From: Rikenellaceae bacterium DTU001
GTDB lineage: Bacteria > Bacteroidota > Bacteroidia > Bacteroidales > DTU049
Assembly (NCBI GenBank): GCA_001512885.1
Contig: LFSZ01000012.1
Location: forward strand, 1 to 38,240
Length of the DNA stretch: 38,240 nucleotides
Direction of reading: 5' to 3'
Part shown: one piece after another, positions 17,987 to 28,612 of the stretch
Layout of the letters: the number at the start of each line of letters is the position of its first letter
How positions within the stretch are numbered: the stretch's first letter is position 1
The notes under the pieces: generated by a model
Database searches by the model: none
The model's input: the letters and a program-made list of their open reading frames with translations, nothing else
Told to the model about the DNA's origin: nothing
Made by a program: the position numbers and the translations under genes

Positions 17987-19567
17987 ATGAAAAAATTTGT
18001 TTTTATATTCATTTTATTACCTTTTACATTATTTGCTCAAAATATAACAAAAGTAAATTCTAATATTAATGAAATCAAAATATTTTTAAATGGTGCACAG
18101 ATTACTAGAATATCTGATATCAATTTACAAAAAGGTGATAATAAAATATTAATAAGTAATTTGCCAGATGATCTAGATCCTAAAACTGTTAATGTAAAAG
18201 GTCAAGGTGATTTTATAATCCAAACTGTGAATGTATCTATAAATTATCTATCTGATTATGCTAAGGACCCCACATATAAAATATTAAAGGACTCCTTAGA
18301 ATTATTGCAGCAAAAATTAGATAAAAATAATACTATTTTACAAGTATATATCGAAGAAGAAGCAATGATAAAAGCTAATAAAACTATAGGTGGCACACAA
18401 AATGGAACCAATGTAAACGAACTAATAAAAGCTTCAGAATTTTTTCGTTCGAGATTGTTAGATATCAAAACCAGGTCATTGGCAATTCAAAGAGATAACA
18501 AAGAGTTATTAGAAGCTATTAATAAGTTACAAAATCAAATAGCATCATACGAAAAAATAGCTAAACGTCCTGTAGGTGAAATACTTTTAAATCTATATGC
18601 AGATAAAGCTACTAATGGCAGATTGGAAGTTTCATATTTTACTAATTATGCTAATTGGCGACCAAGCTATGACCTTAGGTTTGTTGATCTTAATAATCCT
18701 ATTTCATTGTTTTTAAAAGGAGAAATAATTCAAACTACAGGTGAAAATTGGGAAAATGTAAAACTAATTTTAAGCACTTCTAATCCAACAATTTCGCAAC
18801 AAAAACCAAAATTATATCCTTGGTATCTTAGTGTTTACATGCCAAAAGCAACATCGGATATTGAAATTAGGGGTCAAAGGGAAAATATTGCAGTAGCTTA
18901 TGCAGAAGAAGAAATTAAAACTTATAACAAACCAGCACCAGTGATGATGGCCATTGGCTATGAGACACCTATATCGATGGAATACACATTAGAAGCCAAG
19001 ATAGATGTGCCATCTAATCAAGAAAAAATTGTAAATATACAATCTTATGATTTGCCAGCAAAATATCTATATTATACGGCTCCCAAGATAGATCCCGATG
19101 CTTTTTTGATAGCAAATATATATGATTGGGATAAATATTATTTTTTAGATGGTATAGCTAATATTTATTGTGAGAACAGCTTTGTAGGTACTACTAAAAT
19201 CTCATCATATCAAATAGAAGATACAATGCAAGTGTCACTCGGAAGAGACAAAAATGTAATAGTCACGCGTAATAGCATAAAAGACTCAACTGCTAAACAA
19301 TTGATAGGATCTAAGGTGAAATACATAAGAGCCTATGAAATAGTTGTGAGAAATAACAAAAAATTACCAATAGAAATCATAATAGAAGATCAATTACCAA
19401 TATCACAGCAAAAAGAAATAGAAGTAACTGAAATAGAAGTAGGTAACGGTAAAATAGATCCAGATACCAAAATAGTAACTTGGAGATATGATATATTACC
19501 TAATCAAACTGTGAAAACAAAATTAAAATTTGTTGTGAAAAGCCCGAAAGAATTAAATTTAGCTTTG

Positions 19568-19570
<3 letters not shown>
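17987..19570 (+). CDS. DUF4139/MuiA-like secreted protein
   Basis: 527-residue protein with an N-terminal signal peptide (MKKFVFIFILLPFTLFAQ). The N-terminal part (about 20-125) looks like DUF4140 (VNSNINEIKIFLNGAQITR, then LPDDLDPKTVNVKG). A coiled-coil segment follows (about 95-190, with LELLQQKLDKNN and ELLEAINKLQNQIASYEK), then the DUF4139 beta-rich domain from about 200 to the end (ISYFTNYANWRPSYDLRF-like start and the terminal LPNQTVKTKLKFVVKSPKEL). The family includes mucoidy-inhibitor MuiA homologues; the biochemical role is unknown. Expected in the periplasm or outer membrane surface. Its TAG stop (19568-19570) overlaps the 3' end of the opposing initiator tRNA. Confidence 0.85.
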
Positions 19571-19639
<69 letters not shown>

Positions 19640-19652
19640 ATATTTATATTTG

Positions 19653-19683
19653 CAAAATTACAAATAATTTTTTAATTAACAAA
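19653..19683 (-). promoter_or_regulatory. initiator tRNA promoter
   Basis: On the minus strand TTTG (19683-19680), 19 nt, then TAATTTTG (19660-19653), a full consensus match. The -7 ends 13 nt before the tRNA 5' end, so the primary transcript needs little 5' trimming. Confidence 0.75.
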
Positions 19684-19840
19684 ATAATTTTTTAAAAAAA
19701 GCTTAAATTAATATTATAATAATTTGCATTCAGACTGAGATTTTGATAAATATTCAATTAGACTATCTTCTATCTAAGCTATAAAACTATTGATCAAAGC
19801 TAAAGTATATTGGATTTTTTACTCTTTTATAAGATTTCAA

Positions 19841-20491
19841 TTAATGTAATGTTTTTGTACCAATAAGAGATAAAAATTCTGCACGAGTTTCTTCTTTTCT
19901 AAATGCGCCTGTAAAATCAGAAGTAACCATCACAGAATTTTGTTTTTGTATTCCACGCATCATCATACATAAGTGATGAGCTTCTATTACTACAGCTACA
20001 CCCATAGGATGTAAAACATTTTGGATACAATCTTTTATTTGACTAGTCAGCCTCTCCTGCACTTGTAGTCGACGAGCAAATACATCAACTACTCTAGCTA
20101 TTTTACTCAGTCCCACAATATTACCATAAGGTATATAAGCTACATGAGCCTTACCAAAAAATGGTAACATATGATGTTCACACATAGAATATATTTCTAT
20201 ATCTTTTACTATTACCATTTCTCTGTAATCTTCTTTAAACATTGCAGAACGTAAAATTTGTTCAGGATCAGCATAATAACCATGCATTAAAAATTGCATT
20301 GCTTTAGCAACTCTGATTGGTGTCCTTTGCAATCCTTCACGATTAGGATCATCACCTATAAGTTTTATGATTTCATAGTAATATTCAGCCAATTTATTAG
20401 TAGTTTCTTCATCATAATAGTCTATTCTGGAATAACCATCACCTGGCTCAAAATCATCAAGCATATTTTCAAATTTAATATTTAAACTCAT
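19841..20491 (-). CDS. folE: GTP cyclohydrolase I
   Basis: 216-residue enzyme converting GTP to 7,8-dihydroneopterin triphosphate, the first step towards folate or queuosine-type pterins. Zinc ligands are visible at C104 and H107 ([10 protein letters not shown]) and C175 ([10 protein letters not shown]). The GTP-binding region with [23 protein letters not shown] and the C-terminal [20 protein letters not shown] are typical. It lies 21 nt downstream of a small membrane-protein gene and is probably the last gene of the gapA operon. The stop is followed by an approximately 200-nt A/T-rich gap before the initiator tRNA promoter. Confidence 0.96.
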   Translation of the reverse strand: MSLNIKFENMLDDFEPGDGYSRIDYYDEETTNKLAEYYYEIIKLIGDDPNREGLQRTPIRVAKAMQFLMHGYYADPEQILRSAMFKEDYREMVIVKDIEIYSMCEHHMLPFFGKAHVAYIPYGNIVGLSKIARVVDVFARRLQVQERLTSQIKDCIQNVLHPMGVAVVIEAHHLCMMMRGIQKQNSVMVTSDFTGAFRKEETRAEFLSLIGTKTLH

Positions 20492-20512
20492 AAGAAAATT
20501 ATATTTTTTATT

Positions 20513-20680
20513 TTATTCTTTGTCACATCGAATACAAGTAGATATTTTTTTTCCTGTCTTAGGATCTATTATATAACACTTTTTTTCAAATTTACCATCT
20601 TTTTTAATCAACATTTTAATACCTATCCCTAGTATAGCTAATATTAATATCAAAAATGTAATGATAAATGTTAATAACAT
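20513..20680 (-). CDS. small single-pass membrane protein with C-terminal CxxC
   Basis: A 55-residue frame from ATG at 20680 to TAA at 20515-20513. Residues 1-22 (MLLTFIITFLILILAILGIGIK) form one hydrophobic helix; the rest is short and basic, with KKDGKFEKKCYIIDPKTGKK and a closing TCIRCDKE, giving C35, C49 and C52. It fits tightly between gapA (16 nt) and folE (21 nt). Small proteins with this layout (one helix, a KKDGKF-like segment, late cysteines) are familiar from Bacteroidales genomes, but no function is known to me. The cysteines could bind metal or form a disulfide. Confidence 0.7.
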   Translation of the reverse strand: MLLTFIITFLILILAILGIGIKMLIKKDGKFEKKCYIIDPKTGKKISTCIRCDKE

Positions 20681-20696
20681 TATTAGAAAAAACTAT

Positions 20697-21753
<1,057 letters not shown>

Positions 21754-21887
21754 ATGATTTTTTCGAGTTCTGATAAAAACAAATATCATTAAGATAAGTT
21801 TATCTATTCCTTAAGATTTTATAATCTAAATGAAAAGTAAAATCCTATTTTATAAATAAATCAATAATAGATCAAGATATAATAATA

Positions 21888-21918
21888 TTGTAAATCATAT
21901 AAATTTTTATTAATTTTG
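21888..21918 (+). promoter_or_regulatory. fba promoter
   Basis: TTG at 21888-21890 and TAATTTTG at 21911-21918 (20-nt gap) form a good Bacteroidota promoter, ending 21 nt before the fba ATG. It is divergent from the gapA promoter about 160 nt away. Confidence 0.6.
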
Positions 21919-21939
21919 GCAAAATAAAAAACTAAAGTT

Positions 21940-23019
21940 ATGAGTATAAAAAATCAATTAAAACCAGGAATAGTTTGGGGAGATGCCTTAAAAGCATTAT
22001 ATGAAGATGCTAAAAAGCGTGAATATGCGTTACCTGCTGTAAATGTAGTCGGTACTAATTCTGTAAATGCAGTATTAGAAGCTGCGAGAGATGTGCACTC
22101 ACCTGTAATAATACAATTTTCTAGTGGGGGAGCACAATTTTTTGCTGGCAAAGGATTGTCAAATGAAAATTATGAAGCAGCTATAATAGGAGCTATCTCA
22201 GGTGCTATGCATATACATAATGTAGCTGAATATTATGGTGTGCCTGTTGTGATACATACAGATCATGCTCAGAAAAAATTATTACCCTGGGTAGACGGTA
22301 TGCTAAAAGCTGGTGAAAAATATTTCAAAGAAAAAGGTAAACCATTATTTTCATCTCATATGCTAGATCTGAGCGAAGAAACTATAGAAGAAAATATTAG
22401 TATTTCTAAATCATTTCTAGAACGCATGCATAAAATAGGAATGTTTTTAGAAATAGAATTAGGAGTAACAGGAGGCGAAGAAGATGGCGTTTATCATTCT
22501 GCTATTGATAATCCTAAATTGTATACTCAACCAGATCATGTAGCTTATGCTTATGAAGAACTCAAAAATATCAGTCCTAATTTTACAATAGCTGCTGCTT
22601 TTGGTAATGTACATGGTGTATATAAACCAGGTGCAGTAGTATTGAAACCTGTAATTTTAAAAAATAGTCAGGAATATATATGCAAAAAATTAGGTATTTC
22701 TGAACCTAAACCAGTAAGTTTCGTTTTTCATGGTGGTAGTGGATCAGCTTTAGAAGAAATAAGAGAAGCTGTAAGCTATGGTGTAGTAAAAATGAATATC
22801 GATACTGATACACAATGGGCTTTTTGGGATGGTGTGCATAAATATTATTTGAAATACAAGGATTATTTACAGGGACAAATAGGTAATCCAGAAGGTCCAG
22901 ATAAACCTAATAAAAAATATTATGATCCTCGCGCATGGCTGAGAGAAGGTGAAATATCTATGAGAGAAAGAGTGAAAATAGCTTTCGACGATCTCAAATC
23001 TTTAAATATTTTAGATTAA
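21940..23019 (+). CDS. fba: fructose-bisphosphate aldolase, class II
   Basis: 359-residue zinc-dependent aldolase that interconverts fructose-1,6-bisphosphate with dihydroxyacetone phosphate and glyceraldehyde-3-phosphate. It is close to the class IIA (E. coli FbaA) length. Visible signatures are HTDHAQKKLLPWVDGML (catalytic Asp and zinc His), the ELGVTGGEEDGV segment, VHGVYKPG and the C-terminal zinc/phosphate region FHGGSGSALEEI and NIDTDTQWAFWDGV. It is divergent from gapA, so two glycolytic genes share a regulatory gap. ispE begins 7 nt after its stop. Confidence 0.96.
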   Translation: MSIKNQLKPGIVWGDALKALYEDAKKREYALPAVNVVGTNSVNAVLEAARDVHSPVIIQFSSGGAQFFAGKGLSNENYEAAIIGAISGAMHIHNVAEYYGVPVVIHTDHAQKKLLPWVDGMLKAGEKYFKEKGKPLFSSHMLDLSEETIEENISISKSFLERMHKIGMFLEIELGVTGGEEDGVYHSAIDNPKLYTQPDHVAYAYEELKNISPNFTIAAAFGNVHGVYKPGAVVLKPVILKNSQEYICKKLGISEPKPVSFVFHGGSGSALEEIREAVSYGVVKMNIDTDTQWAFWDGVHKYYLKYKDYLQGQIGNPEGPDKPNKKYYDPRAWLREGEISMRERVKIAFDDLKSLNILD

Positions 23020-23026
23020 TTTAATA

Positions 23027-23881
23027 TTGAAAGACAAAATAATTATAGAAAAAGCCCCAGCAAAGATTAATTTGGGGCTTTTTGTTTTAAAAAAACGTGA
23101 TAATGGTTATCACGACATTAGCACTATAATGTATCCTATTAATGATTTTTATGATATAATAACTATCTCTATTTCAGAGACATTATCATTAACCGTACCA
23201 AATCATATCGAACTAGAAAATGAAGACAATTTAGTTTTTAAAGCATACAATTTATTAAAAAATAAATTTAATTTGCCTCCAGTTAAAATTGTTTTAGAAA
23301 AAAACATACCATATCAAGCCGGACTAGGTGGTGGTTCAAGTGATGCTGTAGCTACATTAAAAGCTTTGAATAAATTATTTAATTTAGGGTTAGATGCTAA
23401 TGAGTTACTAAAATTTTCTATCAAGCTTGGTAGTGATTGTCCTTTTTTCGTCTATGCCAATCCTCTAATTGCTGAAAAACAAGGTGATATTCTGACCACC
23501 ATAAATTTATCATTAGAAAATAAATATATATATATTTTTTTGCCTTATTTGAATGATAAACCTATTCAAGTATCTACAACCGAAGCATATTCTCAAATAA
23601 AACCTAATGAATTTAGAGAAGATATAAAAACAATAATCAAAAATTATCCAATGGTTCAGTGGAAATATCAGCTAAAAAATGATTTTTTGGAAATTTTTAT
23701 TAATAAGTATCCTTTTTTGTATGAATTAATAGAAAAATTATATGAATTAGGTGCAATTTATGTTAATCTGAGTGGTAGTGGATCAGCAATTTTTGCAATT
23801 TTTGATAATAAAAATAAAAAATTAGAATATTCATCAATTATTAATAAATATTGTAAAGTTATTTATAAAGGTTATTTATAA
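23027..23881 (+). CDS. ispE: 4-diphosphocytidyl-2-C-methyl-D-erythritol kinase
   Basis: 284-residue GHMP-family kinase of the MEP isoprenoid pathway. The conserved N-terminal KAPAKINLGLFV (residues 9-20) and the ATP-binding glycine loop YQAGLGGGSSDAVATL (96-111) are present; the C-terminal part has LSGSGSAIFAIF. No ATG, GTG or other start retains the KAPAKINLGL motif except the TTG at 23027, so a TTG start is called. It lies 7 nt after fba and is probably translationally coupled or re-initiated. Its presence shows the organism makes isoprenoid precursors by the MEP route. Confidence 0.93.
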   Translation: MKDKIIIEKAPAKINLGLFVLKKRDNGYHDISTIMYPINDFYDIITISISETLSLTVPNHIELENEDNLVFKAYNLLKNKFNLPPVKIVLEKNIPYQAGLGGGSSDAVATLKALNKLFNLGLDANELLKFSIKLGSDCPFFVYANPLIAEKQGDILTTINLSLENKYIYIFLPYLNDKPIQVSTTEAYSQIKPNEFREDIKTIIKNYPMVQWKYQLKNDFLEIFINKYPFLYELIEKLYELGAIYVNLSGSGSAIFAIFDNKNKKLEYSSIINKYCKVIYKGYL

Positions 23882-24060
23882 ATACAATATAAAATTAATA
23901 ACAGTGAAATATAGAAGGGTGTCAGATGTGAAATTGAGTATAAAAGACGAGAAAAGTATGAAGCAAATAAAAAGAGTATTTTATATCAATACATAGCAAA
24001 ATATGCCCTTATTAATGAAACAAAATCAATTGTTCAGATATCTATTTTAACAATCTTCGA

Positions 24061-27000
24061 TTACTTAGATTTGTCGGGAGGAGTTGGTATATCAGGAATT
24101 TCTTTAGCATTTTTGAGTTCTTCCATGATCACTTCAATAGCTTTTAAGAGTTGATCATCTATACCTAAATATTCTCTATATGGATCATTATCTATCACAA
24201 TATCTGGCTCTACTCCATAACCCTCTATAATCCATTTAGACTCATCTATGCTATAGCTAGCAAATTCTGGTTTATTGAGATAAGTACCATCTACAAAAGG
24301 TAATGAACCACGTATACCTATTACACCGCCCCAAGATCTCACGCCAATAGTTTTGCCAATATTATATTTTTTGAATCCATAAGGAAAAAGGTCTCCATCA
24401 CTAGCGCTGTATTGATTGAAAAGTAAAACCTTAGGTCCTACCATAGTCTGAGTTGGCACTACTCCTGGAATCAATACATTTCTTGCCATTGTAGCACGTT
24501 GTGGTACTCTGAGAAGTCTTTCTAAAATCATTGGAGATACGTTACCGCCACCATTACCACGATCATCTATTATCAAAGCTTTTTTTGTTAATTGGGGATA
24601 AAAATATTTAACAAACTCATTCAACCCATCTACACCCATATCTGGTATGTGAATATAGCCTACTTGTCCATTTGTTTTTTCATTTACCAGTTTAATATTA
24701 TTTTGCACCCAATTATAGTAATATAGAGTTGCCTCATTAGCCACAGGTACTACGATGACTTTGCGAGCACCTTCATTATTTGGCTTATCATTTATTACTA
24801 TCTCTACTTGTTTATTAGCTTTATCTATCAATAGCTTGTAAATGTCATTCACTGTATTAGTCTGTATATTATCTATACTGATAATGTAATCATCGACTTT
24901 AGCATTTACCTGTAGCTCTTGTAGAGGGCTACGAAGGTCTCTGCTCCAATTGGCACCTTCTAATATTTTATCTATTTTAAAATAACCACTTTGAGTATCT
25001 TTTGATAATTCTGCACCTAAAAGGCCAGTGTAAATTTTATTAATAGTAGGTAAATCGCCACCTCCTATATAAGCATGCCCCACACTTAGCTCTCCAACCA
25101 TCTCACCAATAATATAATTTAAATCATGTTTATTAGCAACATAAGGTAACAAAACTTCATATTTATTTTTTATTTTTTCCCAATCTACGCCATGCATATT
25201 AGGTACATAGAAAAAATCTCGCATCTGTCGCCAAGCTTCGTAAAATATTTGTTCCCATTCTGCTTTTTTGTCTACCCATACTACCATTTCTTGGGTGGGG
25301 ACTTTTTTATCTGGTTTTAGCTCTGCCACAGCAAAATCTAAAACATAGTAATTGTTTTTACTTTTAATTAAAATCTTTTTCTGATCATTAGATAAAAGAT
25401 AAGTATCAAATTCACCTAATTTAGTTTCTTTTCTTTCTTTCAAATCGAAGGCTAATAATTGAGTTTTCTCATCTTTAATACCTCTTCTCTGATAAAGTAT
25501 TTTATCATTAGTAGCTTGTAGATTCCAATATGTAGATACCTCGATAGGCAAGCTAATGATACGATCTTTTAATCCATCAATATCTATTACAACTTTTACA
25601 AGTGCATCCTCTTCAGTTATTTCTTTATCTTTCTTTTTTTTATCTGATTTTTTATCATCAGCAGTTTTTTTACTTAAATCTAAATCATCATTTCTGGGAG
25701 CTAATGGATTAGGTATAGATTTGTCGAGAATAGCAAGATAAACTTTAGATATATCCTGATAAGCATAATTCCACTCTACACGTGAATAAATAGGATTAAA
25801 ATCCCTCTCAGAAACGAAATAAAGATATTTACCATCAGGACTGAAGTGTGGGCTATGTGAGTCGTACCACATATCTGTAAGGTCAAAAGTTTCTTTAGTA
25901 TACGTATCATAAATTCGAATAATATTAAAATCATTTTTCTGTGGATCGCTGTATGCTATATATCTACTGTCTGGGCTCCAAGTGAAATCACGATATTCCC
26001 ATACTTGACTCTGAGCCACCTCAGTAATTTTTTTAGTATCAATATCAACATAACGAAGGCGAAGTTTTTTGTCACTAAACAATAATTTTTTGCTATCTGG
26101 GGACCAGAGTATTTCGAAATAATAAGTATCTGCATTTTTAGTCAGTTGAATGGGGGGTTCTGAACCATCATGTTTTTGAATATAAATTTCAAATTCACCA
26201 GTATTATCTGCAAGATAAGCTAAATATTTACCATCTGGGGACCATTCTACATTTCTTTCATGCACACCAGATGATTTAGCAAGGTTTCTAACAACGCCCT
26301 CGGTAGCTGGTACACTAAAAATATCGCCACGGGCAGAGAAACCCATACGTTCTCCACCGGGACTTAATGTAAAAGATGTAATATAATCAGCAGCATTTAC
26401 TTTTAGCGTTCTAGCTAAAGGTAAATCTTGATTTATGATAATAGAAACTTTATTAGCTTCTTTAGTTTTAGTGTCAAATAAATAAATATAACCGCCTTTT
26501 TCGAATACTATTAATCCATTAGTCACTGAGTGTGAAGGAAACTTGATATCATAATCATCAAAGTTTGTAACTTTTTTAGTTTCTTCAGTTTTAGTATTAT
26601 AAACAAATAGATTCATGATGCGGTCTCTATCTGAGATAAAATAAATCTCTTCTCCTATCCACATAGGTATTATATCTTGAGCTTCATTATTAGTAATATT
26701 AATGATATTTTTAGAGTCGAAATCAAAGATTCTAATATCATCAGCCATACCGCCACGATAATATTTCCAAGTTCTAAATTCACGAAACACCCGATTAAAA
26801 GCCAAATATTTACTATCAGGCGAGTAAGAGCAGAAGCCACCAGAGGATAATGGTAATTGAGTAGAGAGACCACCATCAATAGAAACTATAAACAATTGAC
26901 CTACAAAATCATTAAAAGAACTTTTTCTACTGCGATAAATAATGTATTTACTATCAGGAGTCCAGCCGATTACGATATTATTTGGTCCCATACGATCGCT

Positions 27001-27339
27001 TAGATCATCACGATTGAGAGTAGCAGTGTAAGTGAGTCTTTTAGGAATGCCCCCTTCGGCTGGCATCAAATATACTTCAGTATTGCCATCATATTGTCCA
27101 GTGAATGCTATCCATTTACCGTCAGGCGAAAATCTAGGAAAAATTGCATAACCATCACCTGTAGTTAACTCGCGAGCTATACCCCCATCTTTAGACACAG
27201 TATACAATTGTCCTGCATACGTGAAAACAATTTTACTCCCATCAGTAGTAGGAAAACGTAATAAACGTGTTTCTTGTTGTGAATAACTCATTTTGATTAA
27301 AATTAAATTTAACAATAAAAAAATTGATAATCTTTTCAT
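24061..27339 (-). CDS. tricorn-like secreted S41 peptidase
   Basis: 1092-residue protein with a signal peptide (MKRLSIFLLLNLILIKMSYSQ). Two WD40/TolB-type beta-propeller regions follow (about residues 25-300 and 315-560), full of SPDGKWIAF- and WSPDSK-type repeats. There is a Lys/Asp-rich linker near 565-600, then a core domain, PDZ and S41 protease domain. Candidate catalytic residues by analogy with tricorn are H755 (SVGHAYIGGG), S980 (QYSASDGD) and E1025 (NKPEFASYS). The GNGGGNVSP oxyanion-loop region is present. Such enzymes degrade peptides in the periplasm of Bacteroidota. It stands alone on the minus strand, divergent from the PagL-like gene, with a -7 element 12 nt upstream. Confidence 0.93.
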   Translation of the reverse strand: MKRLSIFLLLNLILIKMSYSQQETRLLRFPTTDGSKIVFTYAGQLYTVSKDGGIARELTTGDGYAIFPRFSPDGKWIAFTGQYDGNTEVYLMPAEGGIPKRLTYTATLNRDDLSDRMGPNNIVIGWTPDSKYIIYRSRKSSFNDFVGQLFIVSIDGGLSTQLPLSSGGFCSYSPDSKYLAFNRVFREFRTWKYYRGGMADDIRIFDFDSKNIINITNNEAQDIIPMWIGEEIYFISDRDRIMNLFVYNTKTEETKKVTNFDDYDIKFPSHSVTNGLIVFEKGGYIYLFDTKTKEANKVSIIINQDLPLARTLKVNAADYITSFTLSPGGERMGFSARGDIFSVPATEGVVRNLAKSSGVHERNVEWSPDGKYLAYLADNTGEFEIYIQKHDGSEPPIQLTKNADTYYFEILWSPDSKKLLFSDKKLRLRYVDIDTKKITEVAQSQVWEYRDFTWSPDSRYIAYSDPQKNDFNIIRIYDTYTKETFDLTDMWYDSHSPHFSPDGKYLYFVSERDFNPIYSRVEWNYAYQDISKVYLAILDKSIPNPLAPRNDDLDLSKKTADDKKSDKKKKDKEITEEDALVKVVIDIDGLKDRIISLPIEVSTYWNLQATNDKILYQRRGIKDEKTQLLAFDLKERKETKLGEFDTYLLSNDQKKILIKSKNNYYVLDFAVAELKPDKKVPTQEMVVWVDKKAEWEQIFYEAWRQMRDFFYVPNMHGVDWEKIKNKYEVLLPYVANKHDLNYIIGEMVGELSVGHAYIGGGDLPTINKIYTGLLGAELSKDTQSGYFKIDKILEGANWSRDLRSPLQELQVNAKVDDYIISIDNIQTNTVNDIYKLLIDKANKQVEIVINDKPNNEGARKVIVVPVANEATLYYYNWVQNNIKLVNEKTNGQVGYIHIPDMGVDGLNEFVKYFYPQLTKKALIIDDRGNGGGNVSPMILERLLRVPQRATMARNVLIPGVVPTQTMVGPKVLLFNQYSASDGDLFPYGFKKYNIGKTIGVRSWGGVIGIRGSLPFVDGTYLNKPEFASYSIDESKWIIEGYGVEPDIVIDNDPYREYLGIDDQLLKAIEVIMEELKNAKEIPDIPTPPDKSK

Positions 27340-27351
27340 TTTTTTTATTTA

Positions 27352-27359
27352 CAAAGATA
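27352..27359 (-). promoter_or_regulatory. candidate -7 element for the tricorn-like gene
   Basis: TATCTTTG on the minus strand matches TAnnTTTG, ending 12 nt before the ATG at 27339. The -33 position reads TTTA, one base from consensus, at the right spacing. Confidence 0.55.
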
Positions 27360-27556
27360 AAAAAAAATTGCAATTAAGTAAATGAAAATTAATCGAGTTA
27401 TATCCTGAAATATTAATTTTTTATTTAAAAAAAAAACTGAATAATGCAAATTTCTGAGAGATTTAGGGTTATTAAATTGATACTATCTAGCTAAATATCA
27501 GCTTAAAAGATAATTTTTCAATTACCTTCAAAGGATTTCATTATTCATATTATTTA

Positions 27557-27564
27557 TATTTTTG
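27557..27564 (+). promoter_or_regulatory. candidate -7 element for the PagL-like gene
   Basis: TATTTTTG matches TAnnTTTG and ends only 7 nt before the ATG at 27572. If used, the transcript would have almost no 5' leader. Confidence 0.45.
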
Positions 27565-27571
27565 TTTTCTG

Positions 27572-28612
27572 ATGAAAAAAATAATTTTATTCATATATTT
27601 TATTCCTATATTAGCCTTCTCTCAATTAAGTATTGGTATATCAGGGAGTTATGGTTTTTTATTTCCACATTACAAAAAAATGTATAATTTTATAGAAAAC
27701 CACCCAGCTGGTTTTAGCTTATTTTATGAAAATAAGTATTACCCTATAGATACTTTTCAAAGTCCTAAAAGATACAGAATAGAAGCATATTATACAAGCT
27801 TGAGTAATAATAAAGTGCTCGGGCAAGCTTATAGTTTATTAGGAGATATATATTTTAGAGTTTATAAAGAAAAAATATATTTTTTTCTAGGTAGTGGCGT
27901 GTCATATTTATCCAAGCATTATACTGAAGATAATTATCGCAATTTTGCTATTGGGTCACATTTCAATGTACATATTAATTTTGGATGGGATTTTATTATT
28001 TATCAAAAGAGTCCTTTGCTAATAAATATGCAGTTTAGATGGAATCATTTTTCTAATGGAGCTATTAAAATGCCGAATACAGGATTAAATATCCCAAGTC
28101 TACACCTTTCTATTGGATATTTTCAAGAAAAACATAATAAAAATAAAAAAATTGATACTTTTAATTTGTTTCAACCAAAATATCACTCTTTTGGGACGTA
28201 TTCTATCAAACAAAATAGAACTAATGACGTCTACTATTCTGTTTACACTACTAGTTTCGAATATTATGTATCGCATTATAACGCGGTACAATGGATGGTA
28301 GGTACAGATTTTATTTGGGATGGATCTTTACCAGATTATTTAAAAACCAAAGACTTCGATTTAGATAAATATAATGCTATACCACTTAAAATTTCATTAA
28401 AAGGTGGATGGGATGTACATATAGATAAGATGGATTTAATTTTTCAAGTTGGCATATATTTGAGAAATTTAGCTTTCAAATATCAACCATTTTATACTAG
28501 ATTTGGTATACGTTATTTTTTTTCAAATAATTTTGGCGCACAGATTTCTTTGCGTAGTCATTATGTGAAAGCTGATGTAATAGAATGGGGGTTAGTATGG
28601 AGAGGAAAATAA
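27572..28612 (+). CDS. PagL-like lipid A deacylase/acyloxyacyl hydrolase family outer-membrane protein
   Basis: 346-residue protein with a signal peptide (MKKIILFIYFIPILAFSQ). The rest is rich in aromatic residues alternating with polar ones, as in an outer-membrane beta-barrel. The segment RWNHFSNGAIKMPNTGLN (156-173) matches the active-site region of PagL-type lipid A 3-O-deacylases, with H159 and S161 as the likely catalytic pair. It is longer than PagL, with an extra ~150-residue C-terminal barrel-like part, as seen in many Bacteroidota members. It overlaps the start of the next gene by 28 nt, suggesting co-translation. Substrate is inferred, not shown. Confidence 0.75.
   Translation: MKKIILFIYFIPILAFSQLSIGISGSYGFLFPHYKKMYNFIENHPAGFSLFYENKYYPIDTFQSPKRYRIEAYYTSLSNNKVLGQAYSLLGDIYFRVYKEKIYFFLGSGVSYLSKHYTEDNYRNFAIGSHFNVHINFGWDFIIYQKSPLLINMQFRWNHFSNGAIKMPNTGLNIPSLHLSIGYFQEKHNKNKKIDTFNLFQPKYHSFGTYSIKQNRTNDVYYSVYTTSFEYYVSHYNAVQWMVGTDFIWDGSLPDYLKTKDFDLDKYNAIPLKISLKGGWDVHIDKMDLIFQVGIYLRNLAFKYQPFYTRFGIRYFFSNNFGAQISLRSHYVKADVIEWGLVWRGK

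Noticed and set aside
23882-24060. Purine-rich stretch with a 30-codon GTG frame between ispE and the tricorn-like gene
   Set aside because: Very short, no promoter, SD or recognisable product; treated as non-coding spacer between convergent genes.
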